From Chloroflexota bacterium (GTDB taxonomy: Bacteria > Chloroflexota > Dehalococcoidia > Lucifugimonadales > JACPCK01): a stretch of DNA of 64,000 bases. The notes under the pieces were generated by a model. The model was not told where the DNA came from. It worked only from the letters and a program-made list of their open reading frames with translations, and ran no database searches. The translations under genes were made by a program, and so were the position numbers. Shown here in pieces: positions 54,174-62,673 of this stretch. The stretch's first letter is position 1. Each line of letters starts with the position of its first letter. The stretch covers positions 1-64,000 of the forward strand of contig JACPCK010000034.1 of the NCBI GenBank assembly GCA_016179845.1. Reading direction: 5' to 3'.

Positions 54174-54992
54174 GTGAGTATGCTGGGAATCCCCGTAGGC
54201 ACCGGCGGCAGCTCGGCCCTTGCCGTAGCCCTTCAAGCCGCCTATCTCGCCGGGCCGCTCTTGCGGGAGCGCTTCCTCGGGCCCAAGGAGGTCACCGAGA
54301 AAAGCCGCGGCAATCTGGTCACCGACGTGGACCTCCTGGTGGAGCAGCAGGTCCTCGCACTCCTCCGGGCGGAGTTCCCCGCCTTCCGCATCCTGTCCGA
54401 GGAGTCGCCGGCAGTGGAGTCCGACTCTGACTACATCTGGATCGTGGACCCCCTGGACGGCACCCGCAACTACGCCTCCGGTGTCCCCCACTTCGCCTTC
54501 AACATCGCCCTGGCAAAGGCAGAGGATGTGCTCTTGGGCCTAACCTACGATCCTGTCCGCGAGGAGCTGTTCCTGGCTATCAAGGGCCGCGGCGCCACCC
54601 TCAACGGCCGCCCTCTTAGCGTCTCCCGCCACACCGATATTCTCCAGTGTCTCCTGGGCTTTGACATGGGCTACAGCGACGAGCGGGCACGGAAGGCCCT
54701 CCAGCTCATCCAGGGCCTCTGGCCCGGAATGCAGAGCATCCGCGTCCTGGGCTCTGCTGCCCTGGGGCTCGCCTACGCCGCCGCCGGCAGGCTTGACCTA
54801 TACTTCCACCACAACATCTACCCCTGGGACATCACCCCGGGGCTCCTGCTGGTGCGAGAGGCAGGAGGCCAGGTGGTCGATCGGCAGGGCCGGCCAGCCC
54901 GTGTCCAGACCGATGGGGTCATCGCCTCCAGCCACCTGCTGCTGGAAAGGTTCCTCCAGGTGACCGAGGGCAGCCCCTGGCGGCAGATGTAG
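54174..54992 (+). CDS. Inositol monophosphatase family protein
   Basis: 272 residues. ILSEESPAVESDSDYIWIVD then PLDGTRNYASGVPHFAFNIA (the D-P-L-D-G-T metal/phosphate motif, about 91-103) and YPWDITPGLLLVREAGGQVV complete the family set. Removes phosphate from inositol or sugar monophosphates, or 3'-phosphoadenosine. The start is GTG 54174; an ATG two codons on is equally good. Confidence 0.92.
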   Translation: MSMLGIPVGTGGSSALAVALQAAYLAGPLLRERFLGPKEVTEKSRGNLVTDVDLLVEQQVLALLRAEFPAFRILSEESPAVESDSDYIWIVDPLDGTRNYASGVPHFAFNIALAKAEDVLLGLTYDPVREELFLAIKGRGATLNGRPLSVSRHTDILQCLLGFDMGYSDERARKALQLIQGLWPGMQSIRVLGSAALGLAYAAAGRLDLYFHHNIYPWDITPGLLLVREAGGQVVDRQGRPARVQTDGVIASSHLLLERFLQVTEGSPWRQM

Positions 54993-54996
54993 CGCC

Positions 54997-55395
54997 TTAT
55001 AAGACCGCCGCCCCTGCCCTGGCGATCTCCTCGTCCTGTTCCCCGGTGGCGCCGCCTACGCCGATGGCTCCGATGACCTCGCTGCCCTGCTTGAGGGGCA
55101 CCGCCCCTATGCTGAAGATGAGGCGGCCACCCTCCATCATCACCAGGGAGCGGAAGACCGGGGAGTCCGCCCGGGCCGCTGTCTCCCCGCTGGGCACGCC
55201 GAATACTGCTGAGACGTGGGCCTTGCCTCGGGAAGCGTCAAAGGTGAAGTGGTTGGCACCGTCCGTCTTGAGGGCGATGACCGGGTCTCCCCGGGAGTCC
55301 ACCACCGTGATGCCTACCCTCACACCGATCTGGAGGGCCTTGGCCTTTGCTGCCTGAAGAACCCGCTCCGCTTCTGCCAGCGTGATAGATGCCAT
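54997..55395 (-). CDS. GlcG/HbpS-type heme-binding family protein
   Basis: 132 residues from ATG 55395, which has GGGAGGGGA before it. LAEAERVLQAAKAKALQIGV, RVGITVVDSRGDPVIALKTD and FDASRGKAHVSAVFGVPSGE and GAIGVGGATGEQDEEIARAG give the GlcG fold. Ends five bases after the phosphatase on the other strand. Function unknown; family members bind heme or cobalamin in some cases. Confidence 0.9.
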   Translation of the reverse strand: MASITLAEAERVLQAAKAKALQIGVRVGITVVDSRGDPVIALKTDGANHFTFDASRGKAHVSAVFGVPSGETAARADSPVFRSLVMMEGGRLIFSIGAVPLKQGSEVIGAIGVGGATGEQDEEIARAGAAVL

Positions 55396-55451
55396 ACGCT
55401 CCCCTCCCAAGATGAAGCTGGTCTGCCGGGCCCTGGCCTCTTATCTATGCC

Positions 55452-55841
55452 CTACCCAGGCTTGGCCAGCACCACGCCAGCCCTCACCGCCTGGATCACC
55501 GCTGCCGGCGCAGTAAAGATGGCCATCATGCGCACTATCTCGTTCACCCGGTCGCCCAGGCCGATCGCCACCTGGTTGAGGGGGGTGAAAGCCTCGGTGT
55601 TCCCTACCAGCACCAGCGCTATGGCCGCCACCAGATAGGGCATTATCTCCCGGCTGGTAATGTTCAAGAGGCCAACTATCACCCCCATGATCACAAGGGT
55701 AGCAATAAGACCCGCGTTGTCCGGCCACCAGATGCCCCCTATCACGGCTGTGATGTAGCCGGCCGCGAAACAGGCCGCACCAGCCACGCTTAGCAGCCAC
55801 TGGATGGACTCCACCCCCCTTTTCACGGTTTGCTGCGCCAT
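55452..55841 (-). CDS. Small four-helix membrane protein
   Basis: 129 residues with four hydrophobic helices (WLLSVAGAACFAAGYITAVI, AGLIATLVIMGVIVGLLN, MPYLVAAIALVLVGN, MMAIFTAPAAVIQAVRAGVV). Not recognised. A -10-like TATAAT on the minus strand lies upstream at 55954-55959. The adjacent gap 55842-56164 has an 8-bp stem (AACAGGGT/ACCCTGTT, 56019-56049) and no gene. Confidence 0.6.
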   Translation of the reverse strand: MAQQTVKRGVESIQWLLSVAGAACFAAGYITAVIGGIWWPDNAGLIATLVIMGVIVGLLNITSREIMPYLVAAIALVLVGNTEAFTPLNQVAIGLGDRVNEIVRMMAIFTAPAAVIQAVRAGVVLAKPG

Positions 55842-56164
55842 GCTTTACCTCTCGTTGAAGTTAGTGCAACTTCCGGGTGCGCGCTCTCACGAAGGGTGCG
55901 GAATGGCCCACCGCACAGAAGCTCCCCCTTGCCTGCCCGGAAAAGCAAAACGTATTATACCTTCTGCTCTCCAGGAGTGCCTACAGGACGTCCAAATGAG
56001 CTTATCTGGAAACTCTGCAACAGGGTGTTTTCGGTGCAGAGACCCTGTTGCCTCACCAGAATACACCCGTCTATTGAGTCGACTGCCCTATCCACCTCGA
56101 ATTGGTCGTTCCTGTAGCCAAGGTTCAAGTGAGTGCAACTGGACGCCATCTCAGGTTCCCCGCT

Positions 56165-57949
56165 CTATTGTCGGTGCTTGGCGTACTCCCAGCGCCTATT
56201 TGCTGCAGCGGGAACCCAATCAATCTTACTGCTCAGCATGAAGATTTGGTTATAGAACGCCACGGGCCACATCAGGTAGTTCTTATATAGGAACTCGTGC
56301 AACTGCCTGGCAGTGGCCGCCCTCTTGCCGAAATCCAATTCTCCCCGCATCTTGGAGCAGAGTTCGTCCATCACAGGATGCTCAAAGTGATGGATGGTGC
56401 TGGTGCTCATCCCGCCCACGGTGCAGGAGTGGCTCCAGGGTGTCTGATTGGTAGTGTTGGGAAAGACATAGACCCAACCCCCGGTCTCGCGTGCTATGAG
56501 CTTCTCACGGACCGTGGGCCGGTACTCTATCCGCCGCCTCTGAGGCTTCAGTCCGATGGCCTCCCAGTTGGAGGTTGCAGCCTCCGTTATGTTCGCCTCC
56601 TGAATGAAGTTGGTGAGGATCCAGACGCCGAAGGTGAACCCATTGGGGTACCCGGCCTGGGCCAGCAGCTCCTTGGCCTTCTTTGGGTCGTAGGGGAGGG
56701 GCTTCAACTCCGGGTTGGTCCAGGCAGCCCCAGGAGTAAAAGAGTACCAGCCTGTGTTGGTGTCCGCCCCCTCACCCAGCAGTATGGAGCTAACAATGGC
56801 CTGGCGGTCGACGGCCAGGTTCATAGCCTGCCGGACCATGGTGGGCCCGGGGTCCAGGGGGTCCTGGCCTACCCAGGGTATGGTGGGATCGTACTTGGGG
56901 TGGCTCTTGAGCCAGATGCCGCCAAAAAAACCGTCCGCCCCGGTCTGCATCTTCAAGCTGGTGAGACGCAGACCAGCAGCATCCGCCTCCTTCTTCAGCG
57001 CCAGGTCCAACTCCGCGACGTCGCCCTTCCCCGTCCTCATGAGGGCCATCTGAGTAGTACTTTCCGGCACCAGCAGCATGTTTATCTCAAGGAACTCGGG
57101 AACGACGCGCCAGTGTTCCTCCAGGGCCTTCATCTTCACGTACTGGGCCCTCTTGTGCTCGATGAACTCGTAGGGCCCGCTGAAAACGGGGTTCTTGGCG
57201 AACTCCTCTTCGCCCATCTTCTCCATGTAGCTCTTGGGGAGTATCTTGACGACCCCTTCGACCAGTGCGGACTCCTCTACGCTGACGTCGATTCCGGGGC
57301 TATGGACCACCAGCTCGTAGTCGTTAATGATCTCGATGTTCTTGGGGTCTTTTCCGTACCAGTTGGCCACGTCTGCGGCGCGCGAGTTCCGGGAGCCGGG
57401 TCTCCCGAACTCTGTAATGCTGAACTTGACGTCGTCCGCCTTCATCTCACCCCAGCCCTTGTGGAACTGGACTCCCTTTCGGAGCTTGATGGTCCAGTCC
57501 ACCTTCCCCCCAGGCTTAAGCTCCGCCTTCCACTCGGTGGCTGGGCCCGGTACAGGGCTCCGCGTGCCCGGGTCTTCGAAGAAGAGGGACTCGTACATAG
57601 GGGCCATCACATAGCTTTCAGCCCGGCTATCCCGCGGGAGCCACCGCTCGCTCTCGAAGGTCGGCAGCAGAATGTTGATGGTCCCTGTGGGCTTGCGCTT
57701 GGCCACGGCTATCGCTGTGGCCGTCGGGGCGACAGCAACCACCCTTGTGGGCGTGGCCGCCACACTGGTGGGCGTAGCTGCGACTGGAGCGGCTGTGGGA
57801 GTACGCGCGGGCGGAGCCTGAGTAGCCGTTGGAGCCAGCGTCGGCGCCGGCGTCGCCGTGGGCGCTGCCCGGGCGCAGGCCAGAAGGAGCACGATCAGGG
57901 AAAAGAGGGCCAGGATGCAAAGCCGGGGCATGCTACGGTCTTTCTTCAT
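56165..57949 (-). CDS. Peptide/oligopeptide-type ABC transporter substrate-binding lipoprotein
   Basis: 594 residues. Signal peptide with lipobox LIVLLLACARA (Cys at about 25) fixes it to the outer leaflet. A Thr/Pro/Ala-rich linker (about 28-85) follows, then the SBP_bac_5 domain: GTINILLPTFESERWLPRDS, KVDWTIKLRKGVQFHKGWGE, MKADDVKFSITE and the C-terminal VRQAMNLAVDRQAIVSSILL and YDPKKAKELLAQAGYPNGFT. Binds peptide, nickel or another solute. The permease and ATPase genes are not in the window, so it is an orphan receptor here. Confidence 0.92.
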   Translation of the reverse strand: MKKDRSMPRLCILALFSLIVLLLACARAAPTATPAPTLAPTATQAPPARTPTAAPVAATPTSVAATPTRVVAVAPTATAIAVAKRKPTGTINILLPTFESERWLPRDSRAESYVMAPMYESLFFEDPGTRSPVPGPATEWKAELKPGGKVDWTIKLRKGVQFHKGWGEMKADDVKFSITEFGRPGSRNSRAADVANWYGKDPKNIEIINDYELVVHSPGIDVSVEESALVEGVVKILPKSYMEKMGEEEFAKNPVFSGPYEFIEHKRAQYVKMKALEEHWRVVPEFLEINMLLVPESTTQMALMRTGKGDVAELDLALKKEADAAGLRLTSLKMQTGADGFFGGIWLKSHPKYDPTIPWVGQDPLDPGPTMVRQAMNLAVDRQAIVSSILLGEGADTNTGWYSFTPGAAWTNPELKPLPYDPKKAKELLAQAGYPNGFTFGVWILTNFIQEANITEAATSNWEAIGLKPQRRRIEYRPTVREKLIARETGGWVYVFPNTTNQTPWSHSCTVGGMSTSTIHHFEHPVMDELCSKMRGELDFGKRAATARQLHEFLYKNYLMWPVAFYNQIFMLSSKIDWVPAAANRRWEYAKHRQ

Positions 57950-58024
57950 GCCTCACCTCCGATATGATGCTCCCGATGGCCGTTCACGCACACTAACGAT
58001 CTGTACGCGTCACACCGCAGCCAC

Positions 58025-58825
58025 TTAGCGCAGGAAGTCCAGGGCCAGCTTCGCAAACTCGTCGGGCTTATCCCAGTGCGGCGCCCGGCAGCCGGGCACT
58101 ACTTTGAGCTGGGAGCTCCTTATGGCGTCCTTGGCCTTCTGCTCCCCACGCCGTAGCACGTCCTGCTCCCCGTTGACGAGGAGCGTGGGCGCCTTGATCC
58201 TGGGGCCAGCAGCCTCCACGTCGTACTCGGTCAGGGCCTCGAAGCTCAGCCGGATCCACCGCCGGCTCCTCCGCGAGATCTCTTCCTCTTTCTCCCAGTG
58301 CTCGCGGTCCAGGTTCGGGCTCTTCTTTACCTCTTCTTCCCAGGTCTTCAAGGGGTAGACGGCTACATCATAGGAGGTTGTATCCGTGAATCGCGGGACC
58401 CAGAACCTCTCGAAGACCAGGCGCCCTACCCTGAGGTTCCAGTAGGGTATACCATCAAGGACCAGCTTCCGCACCCTATCGGGACGTTGTGCCGCCACCT
58501 CCACCGCTACAACACATCCGCCGTGGGAGCCAACGATGCTGCCCTGCTTGATGCCCACGGTGTCCATGACATCCAGGATGGCCCTCCCATAGTCCCCGAT
58601 GGAGTACTTCTGCGTCGGTATGTCCGAGCGATCGTGGCCAGGCATATCTATGAGATAGCAGGTGAAATGGGTGGCGAACTTGTCGATGCACTTGCGCCAG
58701 ATGAAGCTGCTCAGCTCGATGTTATGAAGGAACAGTAGCGGTTCTCCACGGCCAACTTTGGTGTAGAAGACCCGGCCATCGGGCCGAGACACGTAATGCT
58801 CTGTAGCCTGCGTTGCAGTGGCCAT
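58025..58825 (-). CDS. Alpha/beta-hydrolase fold protein, paralogue A
   Basis: 266 residues. Fold words: EPLLFLHNIELSSFIWRKCI, HFTCYLIDMPGHDRSDIP, the nucleophile-elbow region IVGSHGGCVVAVEVAAQRPD, LVLDGIPYW, and APTLLVNGEQDVLRRGEQ for the acid strand. The elbow is V-G-S-H-G instead of G-x-S-x-G. The usual His of the G-H-x-x-x-x-E-x-P loop is not where expected: the loop reads PGCRAPHWDKP. Relatives lie at 59186, 61593 and 62674. Ser chemistry is possible through S, but activity is uncertain. Unlike the neighbouring binding protein, no signal peptide is seen. Confidence 0.85.
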   Translation of the reverse strand: MATATQATEHYVSRPDGRVFYTKVGRGEPLLFLHNIELSSFIWRKCIDKFATHFTCYLIDMPGHDRSDIPTQKYSIGDYGRAILDVMDTVGIKQGSIVGSHGGCVVAVEVAAQRPDRVRKLVLDGIPYWNLRVGRLVFERFWVPRFTDTTSYDVAVYPLKTWEEEVKKSPNLDREHWEKEEEISRRSRRWIRLSFEALTEYDVEAAGPRIKAPTLLVNGEQDVLRRGEQKAKDAIRSSQLKVVPGCRAPHWDKPDEFAKLALDFLR

Positions 58826-59185
58826 AGGTCACCCCCTTCCTAGTTCGTGGCAAACCTCTTGTCCAACCCGCACAGCTCTGCCATGCTGACTTTTACTTCT
58901 ATATATCAGGATACTACATGGCTGTCAAGATGTGGATTTCGGCGCCATGCTCCTTGCCCCAAGCTGACCCCGTAATTCATACAAGACCGGGCGCTCGGCA
59001 TAAACGGAAACAAGCACAAAACTTCTGGAGTCTGCACTGGTTGACAATCATGGTATGGCCGCGACTGATAATCGTTTCGTGGCAAGCCCCTTGACAAACA
59101 GTGGGATTGCTGTTATTCGGTATACGCCTCGGACAGGGCCGAGGAGGGGTGCCAAACAACTGGAGTTAGAGGTGAGCCGGAGGCC
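58826..59185. other. Intergenic region with a promoter candidate
   Basis: No gene seen in 360 bases. TTGACA at 59091-59096 with TATTCG 17 bases later (59114-59119) is a promoter candidate for the + strand genes that follow; another TTGACA is at 59041. Confidence 0.4.
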
Positions 59186-59365
59186 GTGACTCAGTATGAC
59201 GTCGAGGAGATGGGCCCGAAGACCCAGGCGTCAACCTTGCTGGTTTACGGTGAGGGTGACCAATTGCGCCGCGGTGAGCAGCGGGCCAGAGAGGGCACAA
59301 AAGGGATCGTTCTGAAGATTGTCCCCTACATTTCGAGGATTGCCAAGTTTTCTAGCAGGAGGTGA
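59186..59365 (+). pseudogene. Truncated C-terminal copy of the alpha/beta-hydrolase family
   Basis: 60 codons from GTG 59186: YDVEEMGPKTQASTLLVYGE, GDQLRRGEQRAREGTKGIVL, KIVPYISRIAKF. It aligns with the C-terminal acid-strand region of paralogue A (YDVEAAGPRIKAPTLLVNGE, QDVLRRGEQKAKDA). The N-terminal 200 residues with the nucleophile elbow are missing and the end is not intact. It lies directly before the LLM monooxygenase gene, whose ribosome-binding site overlaps the fragment's last codons (AGGAGGTGA). Confidence 0.8.
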
Positions 59366-59370
59366 TTCCA

Positions 59371-60345
59371 ATGCCACGCGAAGCGGTAAGGTTCAGCATA
59401 GACTACAGTCACAGTGTAACCGTTATGCCAATTACCCGGTTTGCGCGCTGGGCAGAAGAGCTGGGTTATGACGGCATTACGATGGGGGGCTCCGGTGTAG
59501 CGGGGACGGGCATCGACCCCATGGTGGTGCTGTCGCAGGTGGCCGCCGTGACCGAGCGCCTGCTGTTGAGCACGTCGGTATACCTGCTGTCCTTTGTTCA
59601 CCCGTTGATATTGGGTCAGCAGGTCGCCACTCTCGATTATCTCTCCAGGGGGCGTGTGATCCTGGGAGTAGGCGTCGGCGGTGAGAGGCCGTGGCAGTTC
59701 AAGAACCTGAGCACACCCTTTGGCGACCGCGGTGTGCGGGCTGACGAGGCAATTGAGGTGCTTAAGGGCCTGTGGACCCAGCCATCCCTTACATACCACG
59801 GAAAGGTCTTCAACATCGAGAATGTCAGCCTCTCGATAAGGCCTGCCCAAAAACCACACCCGCCTATCTGGGTAGGCGGTCGACTGGGCGGCATTCAGAT
59901 AGGGCTGGATGGGGACCAGGGGTTCAAGAGCAGGACCGCAGCCATGCACCGTGCCGCGCGCTACGGTGATGGCTGGTTCCCCTATTTGACAGACCCGGAG
60001 ACCTATGGCAGGAGTGTCCAGCAGATAAAGAGGTATGGCCAGGAAAACGGGCGAGACATTAAAGACGGGTCTTTCACCTGGGCCCACAACCTTTTCTGGT
60101 CTGTCGGGGACGACCACGATGAGGCCCTGGCTGCCGCTGCGGCCGGGAACCCCTTTGGCCAGCACCGAAAAGAGTTCTCTGCCAGGTACGACATTGCAGG
60201 CACTCCCCAGGACTGCATCAAGCGGCTTAGAGAGTATGTAGACTCCGGCGTGACGCACTTCATATGCAAGCCCTATTTCCCCCCTGACAAGGTGCTTAAC
60301 CAGGTCGAGCGCATTGCCAAGGAGGTTGTGCCGTACTTCAAGTAA
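59371..60345 (+). CDS. LLM-class F420- or flavin-dependent oxidoreductase
   Basis: 324 residues from ATG 59371 with AGGAGGTG before it. Luciferase-like TIM-barrel: FSIDYSHSVTVMPITRFARW, ELGYDGITMGGSG, RLLLSTSVYLLSFVHPLILG, QQVATLDYLSRGRVILGVGV, GGERPWQF, HPPIWVGGRLGG, and YGDGWFPYLTDPE. F420 versus FMN cannot be decided; lineages with F420-type PPOX proteins (50785) favour F420. Likely oxidises an organic substrate in the catabolic cluster. Confidence 0.92.
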   Translation: MPREAVRFSIDYSHSVTVMPITRFARWAEELGYDGITMGGSGVAGTGIDPMVVLSQVAAVTERLLLSTSVYLLSFVHPLILGQQVATLDYLSRGRVILGVGVGGERPWQFKNLSTPFGDRGVRADEAIEVLKGLWTQPSLTYHGKVFNIENVSLSIRPAQKPHPPIWVGGRLGGIQIGLDGDQGFKSRTAAMHRAARYGDGWFPYLTDPETYGRSVQQIKRYGQENGRDIKDGSFTWAHNLFWSVGDDHDEALAAAAAGNPFGQHRKEFSARYDIAGTPQDCIKRLREYVDSGVTHFICKPYFPPDKVLNQVERIAKEVVPYFK

Positions 60346-60370
60346 GCTTCACAACGTGAGAGAGGTCTAA

Positions 60371-61462
60371 ATGCCCAGGTTCCTCCATACGCGCCTTTGC
60401 GACCTTTTAGGTATCGAGTATCCCATAATTCAGGCACCGATGGCCTGGGTTGCCGGCCCGGAGCTGATAGCAGCCGTGTCCAACGCCGGAGGTCTTGGGG
60501 TGCTTCCAGCCCAGGTCGCGCAGGCCAAGGATAGACCATCCAAGCCGGGCCATGAGCTTCCGGCCCCCGAAGAGTGGTTCGAAGGAGACGAGATCGAGCT
60601 GAAGCGGAGGTTGATCCGGCAGATAAAGTCCTTGACCAACAAGCCCTTCGGCGTGCTGGTGCGGGAGGACAGAAGATGGATGGAGATGGTGGTGGAAGAG
60701 GGGATTCCGGTAGTGGTGAACTCCGGGGGAGCTCCCGGTCGTGTCCCAGAGTTTCTCAAACCGTATGGCATTAAAGTTGTACACATGGGCTCCACCGTGG
60801 CCCACGCCAAGAAGTGCCAGGAGGCAGGAGTCGATGCCTTTGTGTTGTCCGGCTACGAGGGGGGAGGACACGACCCCGGAGGCAACGACAAGATTACCAC
60901 CTTCGCTGGCCTGCCCCAGATTGTGGAAGCTGTGGACATCCCCGTTATCGCTTGCGGTGGCATAGCCGATGGTCGGGGGATTGTAGCTGCCTTCATGCTG
61001 GGTGCGGAGGGCGTCAGGGTAGGGACACGTTTTGCCACCACGGTAGAGGCAAGTAACCACATCAACCACAAGATGGCCATCGTCCAGGCAGGCGACACCG
61101 ATACTGTGCGCAGGGGCGAAGTCTTCGGGGATATTCTGCGATCGCTCAAGAACCCCTTTGTGAAGAAGCTCAATGAGCTCGAGACATCAGGGGCGCCACT
61201 GGACGAGATCAAGGCCTATATGGGCCATGAGTCAGTCCGTGTGGCCGCTATGCAGCGCCGTCTCCTCGGCCAGGTGTACGGGGACGCCGTGAATGGAGAG
61301 ATGCACTCCGGCCAGATAGCAGGCCTCATCAAAGAGATCCTGCCCGCCAGCGAGGTTATCCGAAGGATGGTGGCAGAGGCGGAAGCCATCATCAATGGAC
61401 TGGCCAGGGCCTGGATCGAAGACCGCGCCTTTTCCAGGTCCATAACCCTGCCCCAGGGCTAA
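60371..61462 (+). CDS. Nitronate monooxygenase (2-nitropropane dioxygenase) family
   Basis: 363 residues. FMN-dependent TIM-barrel. CDLLGIEYPIIQAPMAWVAG is the opening strand; NAGGLGVLPA, GIPVVVNSGGAPGRVPEFLK, GVDAFVLSGYEGGGHDPGGN and IPVIACGGIADGRGIVAAFM with LGAEGVRVGTRFATTVEAS give the FMN phosphate site. A HSGQIAGLIKEI segment ends it. The GGGHDPG His is the usual catalytic residue. It follows the LLM gene by 25 bases, so an operon is likely. Confidence 0.92.
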   Translation: MPRFLHTRLCDLLGIEYPIIQAPMAWVAGPELIAAVSNAGGLGVLPAQVAQAKDRPSKPGHELPAPEEWFEGDEIELKRRLIRQIKSLTNKPFGVLVREDRRWMEMVVEEGIPVVVNSGGAPGRVPEFLKPYGIKVVHMGSTVAHAKKCQEAGVDAFVLSGYEGGGHDPGGNDKITTFAGLPQIVEAVDIPVIACGGIADGRGIVAAFMLGAEGVRVGTRFATTVEASNHINHKMAIVQAGDTDTVRRGEVFGDILRSLKNPFVKKLNELETSGAPLDEIKAYMGHESVRVAAMQRRLLGQVYGDAVNGEMHSGQIAGLIKEILPASEVIRRMVAEAEAIINGLARAWIEDRAFSRSITLPQG

Positions 61463-61592
61463 TGGCTAGTGTGCGCACCGCCGCCTCAGCCAGCAGGACG
61501 CAATGCTTGCGGGATGCCTAGCAAGCACTGCACAGCAGCTTTGAGCCTAGCTTGGACCTCTGAGGCCAGTCCTACCTAGCTCACCGGAAAGG

Positions 61593-62402
61593 CTATCTCC
61601 TGGCAAGCAGAAACTCGAGGGCCAGCTTGGTAGCCTCCTCGGGCTTCTCCCAAAATGGGGCGCTGCATCCCGCCACCACCTTCAGGACGGCGCCCTTGAT
61701 CCCTTCTAAAGCCCGCTGTTCACCCCGCCGTAGAAGATCGGTCTCTCCGTGGACCATGAGAACAGGCGCCCTTATTTTCGGGCCAGCCGCCTCCACATCA
61801 TAGGAGGTGAGAGCCTCGGCGCTCAAGCGGTACCAGCGGCGAGTCTTGCGCAATCCCGCTTGGCTCAACTCGAAATACTCCCTATCTAGAGTGGGGTTCG
61901 TCTTGGACGCCTCCTCCCAGCTCCTCAGGGCCGGGACGGGTATATCGCACCAGGTGGTGTCCGTGTATGTAGGCATCCAATGCTGCTCGAAAACGATACG
62001 GCCCCGCCGCTCGTCCCAATATGGAAGACCATCGAAGACCAGTTTCTTCACCCTCCGGGGGTAGTTCACCGCCATCGCCACTGCCATCACGCATCCGCCG
62101 TGGGAACCGATGATGTTTGCCTGGCCTATGCCTAGCTTGTCCATAACATCTATGAAGGCCTTTGCGTAGTCATCCATGGAGTATTTCCGGGGCGGAGTGT
62201 CCGAGTGGTCAACACCAGGGTGGGAGATGTTGTAGCAGGTGAAGTGCTCCGCAAACTTATCTATGACTCTTTTCCAGATCCACCCGCCCAGCTCGATGTG
62301 GTGCAAGAAAATCAGTGGTTCCCCTTTCCCCAGTTTTTCGTAATAGACTACACCATCAGGCCGCCAAACGTAGTCCCAACTCCCTTTCACCGCGTTTTCC
62401 AC
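61593..62402 (-). CDS. Alpha/beta-hydrolase fold protein, paralogue B
   Basis: 269 residues from GTG 62402, chosen because GAAGGAGG lies ahead of it and alignment to the paralogues starts there; the longer open frame to 62696 has no similarity. Fold words: EPLIFLHHIELGGWIWKRVI, HFTCYNISHPGVDHSDTP, the elbow NIIGSHGGCVMAVAMAVNYP, LVFDGLPYWDERRGRI, and APVLMVHGETDLLRRGEQ. The C-terminal loop reads AGCSAPFWEKP; the aligned His of classical hydrolases is missing. Divergent from paralogue C. Confidence 0.85.
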   Translation of the reverse strand: MENAVKGSWDYVWRPDGVVYYEKLGKGEPLIFLHHIELGGWIWKRVIDKFAEHFTCYNISHPGVDHSDTPPRKYSMDDYAKAFIDVMDKLGIGQANIIGSHGGCVMAVAMAVNYPRRVKKLVFDGLPYWDERRGRIVFEQHWMPTYTDTTWCDIPVPALRSWEEASKTNPTLDREYFELSQAGLRKTRRWYRLSAEALTSYDVEAAGPKIRAPVLMVHGETDLLRRGEQRALEGIKGAVLKVVAGCSAPFWEKPEEATKLALEFLLARR

Positions 62403-62673
62403 TGGCTTACCTCCTTCGTACACTCTATAGAGCACCCGATTTGTCCTACATTGTACTCCAGGTTGCTTGCTACAGCGACCGCCTGGAGAATACCCAGCCA
62501 TTTTACGCCAAGAGAGCGAATGCTGGCGACTGCTTCCAGGCCACCAAATGGCATTGACAGCCAGGATAAAGAGGCCAATAATTCCGGTCTGAGGGGAAAT
62601 GGCTGGGCATCGCCCTTTCAGTAGCTCAGATGCCACACTCCGGACAAAAATGGCCTCAGGAGGAGGGTGAGCC